A stretch of 64,000 nucleotides of DNA. Source: Sordaria brevicollis (taxonomy: Eukaryota; Ascomycota; Sordariomycetes; Sordariales; Sordariaceae). Below the pieces are notes generated by a model. That model was not told where the DNA came from. It saw only the letters and a list, made by a program, of their open reading frames with translations, and made no database searches. Shown here piece by piece: positions 11,107-22,249 of the stretch. Position numbers and translations under genes: made by a program. Position 1 is the stretch's first letter. Each line of letters starts with the position of its first letter. The stretch covers positions 124,001 to 188,000 of the forward strand of contig JAUTDP010000018.1 of the NCBI GenBank assembly GCA_033439795.1. Direction: 5' to 3'.

Positions 11107-12474
11107 TCACTGAGCCTCCGCCCCCTTACTAACCTCATCCCTCTTCGGATCATTAATCGCCTTCAAGAACTTCTCCCTCGCCTCCGCATCCTCGCTAAAC
11201 AAGGTATCAGCCACCTGCCTCTGCGGCGTCTCGCCAAGCCATTGGAACAGCGAGATATCCAAAAACTCATCCGCCCTAAAGATCTCCAGCATCACCAACG
11301 GCTCATCACCAATGTTCTCCACGAAATGGCCCATGTTCCTCGGCACGATCCCGACGTCGCCAGGCATGTAGTTGAACGTGCGAGCATTACCCTGCGAGGC
11401 AAATACGGTCACGCGGGCACGGCCGCTGATGAAGAAGGACCACTCGTCCGCGTTGGGGTGCCAGTGCATCTCGCGCAAAGCACCAGGTTCGATGGTGAGG
11501 TGGGCGGCCGCCACGGTCTTGGAGATGGGGAAGTTTTTGGAGTCGGTGATTCTGACTTCACCGCCGGAAGTAATCTTGGGGTCCTGGGCGAGCATCTTGT
11601 GGGTAAACTGGTACTTGGACTTCTTGATGTTGTTTCCCGTGGGTCTTTCCTGGTCGATAGACCCGGGCTGCGAGCCTTGGAAGATGTACTTCTCCTTTTC
11701 GGGGAGGTGGGCAAAGATTTCCGGGGCAAGGTGGAAGTTTTTGGCGATGACGGACTTGGGGGTGTGCGCGAGCCAGTCGGTCAACAAAAAGGTGGATTCC
11801 TCCGAGAAACTGCCGTCGTCAAAGATGAGCAGGAACTCGGTCCCGTTGTCGCCTAGACCTTGCAAGGAGTGCGGGATGCCGCTGGGGAAGTACCAGAGAT
11901 CGCCCTTTTCGAGGTCGTCGATGAAGTTGCCGCCTTCGTAGTCCAAGGCTGTCACGCGGACGTTGCCCTCGAGGACGTAACCCCATTCGGCCTCCTTGTG
12001 CCAGTGCAACTCGCGGATGACACCTTTGTCGAGACGCATGTTGACACCGGCCAACTCAACGCTGGTGGGGAGCTCACGGACAGTGGTCTGACGAGTCCAG
12101 CCGCCTTCTTCGATGCGGATGTGGGAGTCGGCAAAGCTCCAGCGGAGACTCGGAAGGGTGCCATGGTCGGTGCTGGGTGGGCGGACCAAGTCGGGATCCT
12201 GTCGAGAGCGGTCCTTGTTCCATGGTCCTAGCACGGTGGCTCCCTTGCCATTCCGGTAGGGAAGAGGATCAAGACCTTGGCCAACAGAGTCGACAGCGCT
12301 GTCGTAGGGATCACGGAACGATGGAGTGTAGGGGTTCGTGATGTTGACGCTCCGGGTGCGGTACTTGGAAGGCAGAGGCTTGCCGTCAAGAAGACGCTGG
12401 CGGGGGCTGTCCTGGATAGGAACAGCCGAGACGAGGGCGATGCCCAAGGCGAGGAGAGATGCCGTGAAGCGCAT
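11107..12474 (-). CDS. Oxalate decarboxylase (secreted bicupin)
   Basis: Single exon, 455 aa, starting at the ATG at 12,474 (MRFTASLLALGIALVSAVP), a clear signal peptide; a further in-frame ATG upstream is ignored. It has two cupin domains, each with a full Mn-binding set. The first is H157, H159, E163 (HWHKEAEWG) and H202 (GIPHS). The second is H337, H339, E344 (HWHPNADEW) and H383 (MGHF). Between them lies SEEST at 224-228, matching the lid loop (SENST in Bacillus OxdC) whose Glu supports decarboxylation over oxidation. The protein should convert oxalate to formate and CO2 outside the cell or in the wall. Length and architecture fit fungal oxalate decarboxylases. Confidence 0.93.
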   Translation of the reverse strand: MRFTASLLALGIALVSAVPIQDSPRQRLLDGKPLPSKYRTRSVNITNPYTPSFRDPYDSAVDSVGQGLDPLPYRNGKGATVLGPWNKDRSRQDPDLVRPPSTDHGTLPSLRWSFADSHIRIEEGGWTRQTTVRELPTSVELAGVNMRLDKGVIRELHWHKEAEWGYVLEGNVRVTALDYEGGNFIDDLEKGDLWYFPSGIPHSLQGLGDNGTEFLLIFDDGSFSEESTFLLTDWLAHTPKSVIAKNFHLAPEIFAHLPEKEKYIFQGSQPGSIDQERPTGNNIKKSKYQFTHKMLAQDPKITSGGEVRITDSKNFPISKTVAAAHLTIEPGALREMHWHPNADEWSFFISGRARVTVFASQGNARTFNYMPGDVGIVPRNMGHFVENIGDEPLVMLEIFRADEFLDISLFQWLGETPQRQVADTLFSEDAEAREKFLKAINDPKRDEVSKGAEAQ

Positions 12475-13734
12475 CTTGATTAAGAGGCAAATGATAGACT
12501 TCTGATGATGATCTTGGAGTCTGGAGAACTGTGATGATGATGAGACTGATCTGCTGATGAAGTTGAGCCCAGATATGCTGGGCATCAACGCTCTTCTTAT
12601 ACCCTCGAGCTGGTGTCCATCCTGGCGTCGCCGTGGTCGACGTGATCTTGGTTCCGTCTCTCCCGTTCCCCAACATCACTCAGCGTCATTGACTTTTGCA
12701 GCGTATCATGCAGTCGATGTACACTCGTATCCTGTATCTGGTTCTGTATCTCATCTCGGAGAAGATCCGGGAGGATTCTGAGGGGTCGGCGCTGCGATAT
12801 GCATCAGCAGTGTAACAACAAACATGGCGGGAGGTCGCTTCGATGTCCCCATTTGAACGCGTGGATAGACGGATATAAGAGTGGGAATGGTGGTGAAGAA
12901 GCGAAGAAGTGTCTGATGAAGGTCTAGAGGATGGAAAAGAAAAAGAAGAACGTCCCACGAGGTTCCATTGCGCCAATAGCGCCAAGCATCGTTGCCAAGC
13001 ACCTGCCAAGAAGAGGTCATGTTCGCGAACAACATCGGAGGGGTTCGTTGCATCATCACCACTCGCCTCGGTGACTGCTCGGCTGCTCAGTGGTCGACGA
13101 TAACAATTCGGGGCAGGTTCGGCGTTGACCTAACCCGAACTTGTATGGTAGGTAGGTCACGAACGTGCTGTAAGCGGTGTTGTTATTCAGCAGTGTTACA
13201 ACGCGCAAGGGCATCCCGTCTCATTCTCTTCCGTGCTTCATCTCATCCGATCTTTCCGATGAGGACGACATTGGACGAGATCTAAATCTCAGATGCGATG
13301 AACTTCTTCTCCGGTCATCCTCTTCGTTGTCTTTCCCATTTTTGTTCCCTCGTGCGTGTCCAAGAATAAGCCACAGTACTCGACGGAACTGATCGACGGC
13401 CCGGATCTCCACGCATCATCGCGGTGGACCTCGCCGACTTCCAGAATACAAAGGGGAAAAAAGACGGACACCGGCAACGGAAGGATTCGTCGAAACAAGC
13501 CTTTTCTCGCTTCTTACGTACCGGCAATCACCACAATTGCGCCAAACTGATCGCGCTATTAGTTTGGACACTTTGACGCCAATCCCGCAATCGCCAACAT
13601 TCCATTCCAATTCCCAGTCACAGTTCAAAGACAAACGCCAATCCTGACTCACCACCCGTTGCCGATTGTCGTCACCAGCCCTGTCAAATCCAAACCCCCA
13701 CGACGGGAACCGGGAAGCCACTTACCCAGCAAAA
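12475..13734. other. Divergent promoter region, no supported gene
   Basis: About 1.26 kb between the divergently transcribed oxalate decarboxylase and DUF1275 genes. Several short overlapping ORFs on both strands have no recognisable content and mostly lack ATG starts. Confidence 0.55.
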
Positions 13735-14730
13735 ATGTCTCCTCAGACAATCGGGAACTCGTCAAGTTCCTCCTATGGCACAATCATCAACAACGACAAC
13801 AGTCGTCCTCACATCAACTCCCACAACAGCACCACCAGCATCCTGACCAACGAAACCCAACCACTCCTCTACCCAACCACCACCACCATGTCATCAACAG
13901 ACACTGGCACCACCCCCTTAGCTCCAGCTTCCAGGCCAGAAGGGTCAGGGTCGGAAGCTCCCATCAAACCCAACAATCCTTCTCCTCAGCCATCATCGCG
14001 CTGGCGCCGCCACCTATCCTCAGACGTCGACCGCACCAACGCCGACCTGATTCTCATCATCTGCTACCTCATCACCGGCCTCTTGGACTCGTCATCCATC
14101 TCCATCTGGGGCTCCTTCGTGTCCATGCAAACCGGCAACACCGTCTACACCGGTCTCGGTCTAGCAGCGCCTCACGAATCAACGCGGTGGATCAAATCCG
14201 GCACTTCCCTTTTGGCCTTTTGCCTTGGTAGCTTTTTGTTTTCTCGATTTCACCGATTTTTCGGCTCACCCAAAAAACGCTGGGTGCTTTGCGTGTCATT
14301 CGTGGCGCAGTTCCTGTTATGCGTGGCGGCCGCGGCGGTGGTGACGGTCATGGGCAAGCCGGAGAGTATGGAGGCGATTGACTGGCACGTCTTGTTGCCG
14401 ATCGCGCTGTTGGCGTTCCAGAGCTGTGGACAGGCGGTCATGAGTAGGGCGCTCAAGTATAATGCGCTGACGAGCGTGGTATTGACGAGTATTTACTGCG
14501 ATCTGTTTTCGGATGTGAACCTGTTCAAGGTGCATAATCGCGAGCGCAATCAGAGGGTGGGCGCGCCGCTGTTTTTGTTCCTGGGGGCGCTGTTTGGTGG
14601 CTTCTTTGCGCATACCGACTTTGGGGTGGCGGGTGCTTTGTGGATGGCGGCGGGACTGAAGTTGGTGGTTGTTGTGCTTTGGCTGGTGTGGCCGGCTAAG
14701 AAGCTGGAGAATGGACTGGCGATGCCTTGA
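13735..14730 (+). CDS. DUF1275 (YoaK-type) membrane protein
   Basis: Single exon, 331 aa. The start is the first in-frame ATG (aaaaATGTCTCC); the frame upstream has only a TTG. An N-terminal region of about 100 residues rich in Ser, Thr, Asn and Pro is likely cytosolic and disordered. It is followed by the DUF1275 core: ADLILIICYLITGLLDS, then SFVSMQTGNTVYTGLGL with the family's QTGN motif, then further hydrophobic helices (about six in all) ending GALWMAAGLKLVVVVLWLV. DUF1275 proteins are widespread in bacteria and fungi. Transport is suspected but the substrate is unknown. It converges with the hemerythrin-like gene. Confidence 0.88.
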   Translation: MSPQTIGNSSSSSYGTIINNDNSRPHINSHNSTTSILTNETQPLLYPTTTTMSSTDTGTTPLAPASRPEGSGSEAPIKPNNPSPQPSSRWRRHLSSDVDRTNADLILIICYLITGLLDSSSISIWGSFVSMQTGNTVYTGLGLAAPHESTRWIKSGTSLLAFCLGSFLFSRFHRFFGSPKKRWVLCVSFVAQFLLCVAAAAVVTVMGKPESMEAIDWHVLLPIALLAFQSCGQAVMSRALKYNALTSVVLTSIYCDLFSDVNLFKVHNRERNQRVGAPLFLFLGALFGGFFAHTDFGVAGALWMAAGLKLVVVVLWLVWPAKKLENGLAMP

Positions 14731-14980
14731 ATGACTCGGGTTGGTATAAACGAGCGCATTGAAAGGCTCTTGGGATAATTGTGCCTTTTAGATACACTGG
14801 GTGCGCAAGCTAAGCCCGTCGAGCGAGCGAGTTTTTTGGCCTTGTGCTATTTGTATGTATTAGATGTAGACTCACACTAGAGCTATAGATATGGTGGTTC
14901 TCATGGTATCATCAATTCAATTCCTGTCACAATCTTTGTTATCCTCTCCGCCCACACAACTCCTGGGATCGCACCTTTAA

Positions 14981-15953
14981 TCACAGCTTCTCGACGTTGC
15001 GCAAAGCCCAGAGCTCCTTGGGCTGACCAGCAGCGTCACAAGAAGAGAACTTCCACCAGCCAGAGTGAAAAGCACCGGCAATGTTGACCAATCCCCACTT
15101 GATAGGAGCAGGCATGGGCGGCCAGTTGGCCCACATACCATCCTCAACTGTGCGATCGAGGTTGAGAAGGAAGAAAGGTACGCAGTCTGTAACGCCGGCC
15201 TTGGTCACCGTTGCCTTGCCCCACGTCTTGAAGGTAGTAACTGCCGCGGAGTGCTCCGGTGTTCCCTCCTTGGGGGCATTCGCATGCTCAGAGAGCTTGG
15301 AGATGGTGGAGATCTCGCTGTGGAAGTGGTCGGAGAAGGAGTCTTGAAAAGTGCCCATGATGCGAAGCAACTCCTCGCCCGAGAAGTCGCTGGGGCTCTT
15401 GAGACCGCTAAGGTACTTTTCGAATTCGGCAAGGCCGGGCAGGAATGCCTCTGTGATAATAAAGTCAACAAGCTGTTATGATATCAATCCTCCGTGCGCC
15501 CCTTGCTGCCTTACCATGCTCCTTATGCGTCTCCTCAAAGACAGTCTTGTCCTGCAAGAGGTCCTCGATCTTGGGAAACAGTGACTGCTCTTCGTCGTCA
15601 TGGTGAGACTTGACGAATCGGTACCAAGTTAAGCAGTAGCCGATAAAGTCGGCCTTGTCCTGTTCGGCAACATGGGCAGCCTGCTGGTAGATGGAGTTGT
15701 AGCCACGGAAGATGGAATTGTGAAGCAGGGCCATATGGGTGGCACCCGAGGTGAAGATGTCCGTCTTCTTGGTCGCATACTGGGGCGTAGTGATGAGCTT
15801 CATGGGCTCGTCAGCCCAGGCCTTGGTAGGTGTGGGCGATGTCATGGTGAAGGTTGGGGCGCGGGTGAGCAAGAGAGCAATGATCAAGAAGGGAATCGAG
15901 AGAAGCACGGTTGTCGTTGTGGACGAAGATGATGTTGATTTGGGGCCAGCCAT
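14981..15953 (-). CDS. Hemerythrin-like domain protein, 2 exons
   Basis: Exons 15953-15515 and 15450-14981 (302 aa). The 64-bp intron has donor GTAAGG. The start is MAGPKSTSSSS at 15,953, followed by an N-terminal hydrophobic segment (VLLSIPFLIIALLL), a probable membrane anchor or signal sequence. The four-helix hemerythrin core has the expected His/Glu ligands: HMALLHN, then KSHHDDEEQSLFP, then ETHKEHEAFL (the last created across the splice junction), then DHFHSEI. This suggests a non-heme di-iron protein for oxygen or redox chemistry. Fungal members are poorly characterised. The C-terminal third (about 110 residues) has no recognised motif. Confidence 0.85.
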
Positions 15954-17036
15954 TGGAGAAACAAACTGTCGTCGGAAATATTGGAGTGCAGCGCAGACGG
16001 TAGAAGGAAAGGGAAGCAGCACGTCTCCGAGAGCACCAGAAGAGTCGAAGAGGACCAAACTCCAAAGCCCAATCAATCCGACGAATGATGTGTCGTACGA
16101 TGTTGATTACACGCCGGGCCAGAATCGTCCTTTCCAAAAAGATCCCCTGTGCATCGCGGGGTTGACGGAAGTCGCGTCTGCCAATCTGCCGGAAGGTGCC
16201 ACTGTGCTCGTGGGCGGCGGGACGGGACTCCCCGCTCCTTCCCCCGCTGTTTGCGGACTAAGATTAGATAAAAGTGCCTGAGACACAGCATGTGGACCCC
16301 CAGAAAGGACGCCATCCACTGCAGTGAAGCTGCAGTGCCCTGAGAACCTCGACGGCTCCTTCCAAAGGGACGAACTGGAATTGGTTCCGGGGCCTCCAGC
16401 TCTTGCTGAGTTTGTCGTCTTTTCTTCCCGTCGCTGATTTTTCTTTTGCCAAACAGAATCTTCCACCTTTTCCACTTGGTTTCTCCATCTCTGCTTCACC
16501 ATCTCCCGCAATATTCCCGGATTCCACGTATGCTCAACATTCGCAACATGCATACCGATACGGATATCGCACGGTCGATTGCGACGACCACCACCGGCTG
16601 AGGAACTTCCGTCAGCACCTCCTCATCATGATGGAAAATATCCATGCTTTGTCAACAACAACCTGCAAATAACCAGCCAGTGGCATAACGTCGACAATGC
16701 TCGCTTTCCAAGGAAACGTTACCTGTGCTGGCCGGTTGACTCACCGGGAACTCCTCGCTGCGATCGCTTCGGCCATCTCCACCACCGAGCGGGGAAGCCA
16801 GGAATAAGCGGAGCGTGAAGGAACCCCAAGACGCCGGCCGCACCATCGATCCCGGCTACCACCATGGCCCGGTTCCGTGTTTACACGTCTCGGCACCCGT
16901 CCTAGTCTCGTCATCGTCGGCTATAAAATTGTCCTCGCCGCCACTCAGCGCGTTGCTATCCTTCTCGACTACCCTGGACAAGACAACAAGCCCTATCTAG
17001 AGCCAGCATCATCAGCTAGCTATTCCCAGAGACACC
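15954..17036. other. Divergent promoter region, no supported gene
   Basis: About 1.1 kb between the divergent hemerythrin-like and GNAT genes. Long unspliceable ORFs on either strand here lack conserved motifs. Probably two 5' leaders plus promoter sequence. Confidence 0.55.
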
Positions 17037-17859
17037 ATGACAGTCGATCTCAACCCCCGCATCCGCGTTCGTGAGGCCGTGCCCGCCGACGCCGAGGCCA
17101 TCACCAACATTATGATGGATGGCTTCTCTGTCGACGCCATGCACCAGCTTATCTATCCCAACGATCCGTCGGATGACTCAAGACGCAAGTTCGCCTCCGG
17201 AATCTTCACGCCCATCCCGCCCAACCAAGGAGAGAAGCTCATTATGGTGGCCGAGCTGCTGCCCGAGGGCTCTGATGGTCCTGGCGAGATCGTTGCCTTT
17301 TCCGACTGGCGCTTGTTCCGCAACCCACGCGCCGAGGAAGAGTGGAATATCAAGGAGGAACCAAAAACCCAGGAGCAATTGGGAGAAGGCTGCGATGTAA
17401 ACGTCTTCAACGAGTTCATCGGCGGTTTGCACAGAAAGAGGCGAGAGCACATGAAGGGTGACCCTGGGCTTGGTAAGTCTGGAACTGGTGATAACATGTT
17501 TCCTCTTTGGGTGGCCGCATTTCTAACTCCAAGACCTGTCAGTTCTTGGGACGCTCGCCTGTCAGACAAGTCACCAAAGGCTGGGGGCTGGAAAGGCCCT
17601 CCTACACTGGGGCACCACCTTGGCTGACAAACTGAACCTGCCGCTCTTCCTCGAATCTTCGCCTTTTGGCTACAACCTGTACAGACGATTCGGCTTCGAG
17701 CCCATCGATGTCTTCGACATTCCCGTCTACAACTTGTTCGGCGCCGTCAAGCGCCAAGGTCAGAACTGGGGAGAAAATTCCGCGGTCGAGTTTGCTGGAC
17801 CTCTGGCAAAGGGGTGCTTCCGCACCGCCATCATGAGAAGACCTGCCAAGAGCGCCTGA
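17037..17859 (+). CDS. GNAT-family N-acetyltransferase, 2 exons
   Basis: Exons 17037-17472 and 17543-17859 (250 aa). The 70-bp intron has donor GTAAGT and branch TTCTAAC. The N-terminus, IRVREAVPADAEAITNIMMDGF, is a typical GNAT beta1-alpha1 start. The central strand VAELLPEG...GEIVAFSDWRLF fits beta2-beta4. The acetyl-CoA pyrophosphate loop is QRLGAGKALLHWG, read only after splicing. The C-terminal half, ESSPFGYNLYRRFGFEP, matches the alpha4-beta6 region of fungal small-molecule acetyltransferases. The substrate cannot be told from sequence. Confidence 0.88.
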
Positions 17860-18492
17860 TACCCAGCGACGTTTTTAAACATGTCGGCATTGGTCTTCGC
17901 TACCACAGTTTGCTGCCTCAACACACCCTTTTCCGTACTCGTATGCTGCAGACTTCACCAAAGCTGAAATTGATTGACCTTCTGCAGCCCTGTCTATCGT
18001 CTTTCGTTACCAAGTTGTGTAGCATTGTCTGACCTGTGGGCGCCTTGGCAAACAACGATGGGTAACCGCTAAGACCCTTGATTTGTTGCCTTGTCCAGTT
18101 GAAATTAGTGGATGCACGCCAGCATGACCGACATGCCCAATGTGGTGATGGGGGCGTCAGCTCTAGGCAGCCACTATTTTCTCACGGATCCGCCAAAACC
18201 ATGTGGACGACGGCCTGGAATCCCTTTCATCTGTAAGCCGGGGTGAGCATTGGGAAATCTTTTCGCGACGAGATAAGAATTTGAGGCTCAAGCCGCACGG
18301 AACTGTACAGGAGTCAGCACTAAAATGGCGACAGGCTGCCATCAACAAGAATGCCGACGGGGAGTATAGATATCATGGGTTCCTTCAGCACTCCGGATGC
18401 TGGCCTCTCCGTCCCTTTCCCCTTGACTTCAAACTGTCTTCCTTGGGCAGCTTGAGTCTACTTTTCATCGAAATATCACTAGTCAAGTCGAG
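17860..18492. other. Intergenic / 5' leader of the HET-like gene
   Basis: Mostly 3' flank and leader. A short upstream ORF of 26 codons lies at 18,375-18,455 (MGSFSTPDAG...) and ends before the main start, so it could affect translation. No other feature is seen. Confidence 0.5.
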
Positions 18493-18854
18493 ATGGCCGA
18501 TTCTTCGCATACCCACTCGCAGCAGCAGCAGCCGCCAGCCAATGCGGGAAGCGACTCTCACGAAACGGACAACCTGGGGCATGCCCATCAACAATCTCAA
18601 CCTCTACCTCAGCCGGGTACTGTTGGCGATGCCACCGGTTCCGCGCCACCCTTCTACTATGCAGCACAACAGGATGGCTCAGTAACTGACCCTGCCACCC
18701 TTATCCCGCAACAGCAGTATTACTATGCACAACCAGGCAATCAAGCAGGAGATCCCTCCGTGGACAACCAGCAAGTCTACTACGCGCCGCAACTACTACA
18801 ACAGCCTGGATGGACAGCCGATCCCAATGCCATCCACGCCCAGCTCTACTGGCA

Positions 18855-18885
<31 letters not shown>

Positions 18886-21483
18886 CAACAACAACTTTCG
18901 AGCTCTGATCTCGCGGCCTATGCCCAGTATAACCCCACCTACTACCCGCAGCCGGCGCCCGACTCAGTCCCAGAGGTGCCAAGCCCAGTTCTACCGAAGC
19001 AACAGCCCCTTCTGGCATCAGAGGAGGTCACCCCCCGGCAGATACCTTCGCCGGAAGCAGGTTCCAAGCAAACCGTAAAGAAGGGCAGGAAGGGGTGGAA
19101 ACGTTTCTGGCCTTGGGGCAAGGATGGCATGCAAAAGTTCGAAGACAACTTGAAGGACAGGCTCAGCGGCAAGGCAGGGTACAGGGGTTTCCGTCGCATA
19201 TATCTGCCCACTCAACGAGTCAATGGCCAGGACAGCGAGAGCAAGGTCGTATATCGCATTGGAACTGCAGAGGCCGAGGATTTTGATGGCCTCGGAAAGG
19301 TACACAAGGTTGATGGCAAGCTCACCTACGTCAACCAGTTTCACCAACGTACCCGCAAGTTCCTGGATGTGGCCGTATACCTGAGCCCGACTCGCTTCAC
19401 GCCTCGAAGACTGATAGTTCAGGCAAGCGATCATGTCATCAAAACCCGCTTGGATAAGGGTGACTGGATCAGGACCAAAGTCAGGGGCAGCGTGCCCCTT
19501 GTCCTGGCAATGTCTGAATGGGCACTATTTCCCTTCAAAACCCAAGGATTCTGGGCCAAGACGAAGGGTACATTCCGACTGTTCTTCGTTGCCATCCCTC
19601 TGCAGTTGCTGCTCGCCCTTCCTTTCATCGGTGACTACGACGACGACGACGATGTGACGAACACCTATACCGACTACCCCGGGTATTACTGGCAATGGCC
19701 CAAGTTCGCCGTGAACGCGCTGGACATGTCTCCCACTACTGGCGAGTGGCATAATCAAGGCTACACCTCAGCACTCAATGTCACAAAGCGTGCTCAACGT
19801 CCGCGGAAGCTGTATGCCAAAGTCAACGGCGAATGGACAACAATCCCAGGCGATACCTTCGAAAACTCCATGCGCAGATACATTTTCATCAGTTACATGT
19901 GGAATATGTTCCCCGGTACTCAAGGTGCCCAACAGGCTCACGATCTGGCGCGCAGAATTGTTGAGAAACGAGGGTTTGACGCATACTGGATGGACCGGGA
20001 GCTCGTCGACAAGGAGACGAAAGCCGGCACCGATTACGACGTTTACACCCTCTGCGATGTTGTCCGAGGATCTTCTGAGGTCTGCCTCATGATGCCAAAT
20101 GATGGAACGCAAGAGCGGCTCGATTGGGGCAGTCGCATGTGGACGCTTATGGAGGGTCTGCTTGCTCCTGGCGACTACGTGATATACTGCTTCGAAAATG
20201 CCGAGGGTCAACTCGAAACCAAGCCGATCGGAAAGGTGGAGATGACTGCATCGTTCTGGCGTCAGCCAGACAGCGAATATACGGACAACATGGAGGCTGT
20301 ACGCATCTTGGCTGAGCACTATGCCAACCTGCTGACGCTTTCTCGCTTGGAGCAGCTTCCGGCGACGATTACTGCACTAAGCACCAAGGATCGCAACGAG
20401 TTCACTGGCTCAGACCTTGCCTATGCCGTCATGGGCTTCCTTCACTATCGAATCGAGCGTCGGGATGATACAACAGTATTCCAAAACCTTGCTCGCCTGT
20501 CGCTCAGCAATGATAGTGATGAGCTCGTCGAGAGGATGATCTGCCTACTTCCAAAGCCGTCAACCAAGGACATCTTCGAGACCCTCTCTGAGCGTGACGA
20601 GTATGGAACGTTCCTTCATCACATCACACCGCAGTGTCAAGTGGTTGGTGTTGCGCATGAGGATGAGACCGTTATTCTGGACTCTTGCCGTGCGATTCAC
20701 ATTCGATGGAAGGACTTTCCTCGAGCAACTGTTCAGCGCGATGTGGGCCTTGGAAAGGTGCTCGCGGTATTCTTCCTTGCCTTTGGCCTTTGGTGGTTGA
20801 CGTTCGGTATCCAAATGTCACTGGGCTACATCCCATACTTCGCCGGCTTTGTTAGCATGGAGCACGAGGATGGCAGGTCCTACGTCGGCTGGGTCATTGC
20901 TGGTTTTTTGTTTGTGGGCCTGTTGCTCTCTGCGCCTTCACCATTCTCGGTCAGGCGTCTCTTTGGCGGTACCGTTCTGAAGAGCACCCCGAACCTGGTT
21001 GGATTTGAAGGAGTCATGCCTATCGATCAACTGGAAAAGATCATCTTCGGAAATGCGGAGGGTCGACTTACATATGCGCCATCCGCTACTCCCTTCAGCA
21101 GGGAAAATCGGGAAAACTACGAGAGACGAGGCAAGGAACCTTCCTGGATTAACGACCCAGATTCAGCTCTTCCCGATCTTAGATCCAAGAATCTGTTGCC
21201 GTCAGACAGACATCACCTCTTCACCCTTGTCGATATGGGCGAGCTCACTGTTACCATCTTTGCTGCCGAGAGGCCACCTACTGTAGCTCTCCTATGCGGA
21301 AAGGAAGGCGGGATGCTTCGTGCCGTGCTCTGCAGCTGGCGGTTTGAGACGGATTGCTTGTACAGGGAGACAGTTGTGCGGATGCCCACGCGCGTCTATG
21401 AGGTAGCCGAGGCGAAGGGCTGGCTTAAGCTCTGTCTTCGATCTCAAAACCAAAGCAGACGTAAGGAGCTCACCAAGGCGTAA
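18493..21483 (+). CDS. PolyQ membrane protein with divergent HET-like domain
   Basis: Single exon, 996 aa. Residues 1-190 are Gln/Pro/Tyr-rich and include 14 consecutive Gln (121-134), CAG then CAA codons. A hydrophobic segment follows near 362-380 and an Asp run at 383-388. Residues about 463-565 resemble a heterokaryon-incompatibility (HET) core: RRYIFISYMWN (HET: alSYvWG), ARRIVEKRGFDAYWMDREL (HET: R.LGf.ylWiD.lCI), and WGSRMWTLMEGLLAPG (HET: R.WtlQE.lLap). Two or three more membrane helices follow around residues 755-820 (VLAVFFLAFGLWWLTFG and GWVIAGFLFVGLLLS). The HET assignment is by motif order only. A non-HET fungal membrane family is possible. Confidence 0.7.
18853..18894 (+). repeat. 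CAG/CAA trinucleotide run (polyQ)
   Basis: Fourteen Gln codons, eight CAG followed by six CAA, inside the HET-like gene. The switch from pure CAG to CAA should stabilise the tract against slippage. Confidence 0.9.
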
Positions 21484-22249
21484 ACAGTAAAAGACACGAG
21501 GTGCTTATGAGGAGAAGGCAGGTGTTTTGCGAAAGAAATTGAAGATCAGCAAAGAAGTTTGAGGAAGAACCCAAGACGTCAACATGAGAGGATGATCGTC
21601 TGTAAACACTGCCGCATGACGGCGTAATGTATGGGCGAATTTGACACGACGAAGATTTGCCAGTTTGGGCGCTTACCACAAGACACTTGATGAAGAGGAA
21701 CAACAGGAGGGCTGGTTTATATGCCTAATCGACTGATATCCTATGACTTCATCACCGTAACCTGTCAATCGCCTCCTTTGATCATCATCATACCTTCATT
21801 CTTGGTCCAGTCGTTGTCGCACCACTTGTGCCAAGGCCGTTCCCCCTCATCATTAGCTTCAACGGATCTTGTCCCGACAATCCCATGAGCAGGTGCAACG
21901 ACTGCGGCCAGGCACTCCGATTGGCGTCGCATTCGGCCCCTCCCCCGGACCGGCAACACCACATCTGACATCCCCACAAAGGCACCGGACCCCCGTTCGG
22001 TTAATATGCATAATCCCGCTAAGTCGAATTCGGTATATGCGGCTGCTTGCCCTCCGAGAATGCCACCTTTTCTTAAATTCAGGGACCGTTCGACGACAGC
22101 CTGAGCACATGACTGCGAACGGACAGTAATCGATCATGTTATAAGCTTCATGTTTCTTGATATCGTAGACTTGACTGAATTATCAAACCTCTTTGCTTGT
22201 TGATATACCCCTATTGTCGTCCTCATTCATACTCTAATATTGGTCAAAG
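21484..22249. other. Intergenic, no supported gene
   Basis: About 0.77 kb of 3' flank and leader between two plus-strand genes. ORFs in both strands are short and featureless. Confidence 0.55.
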
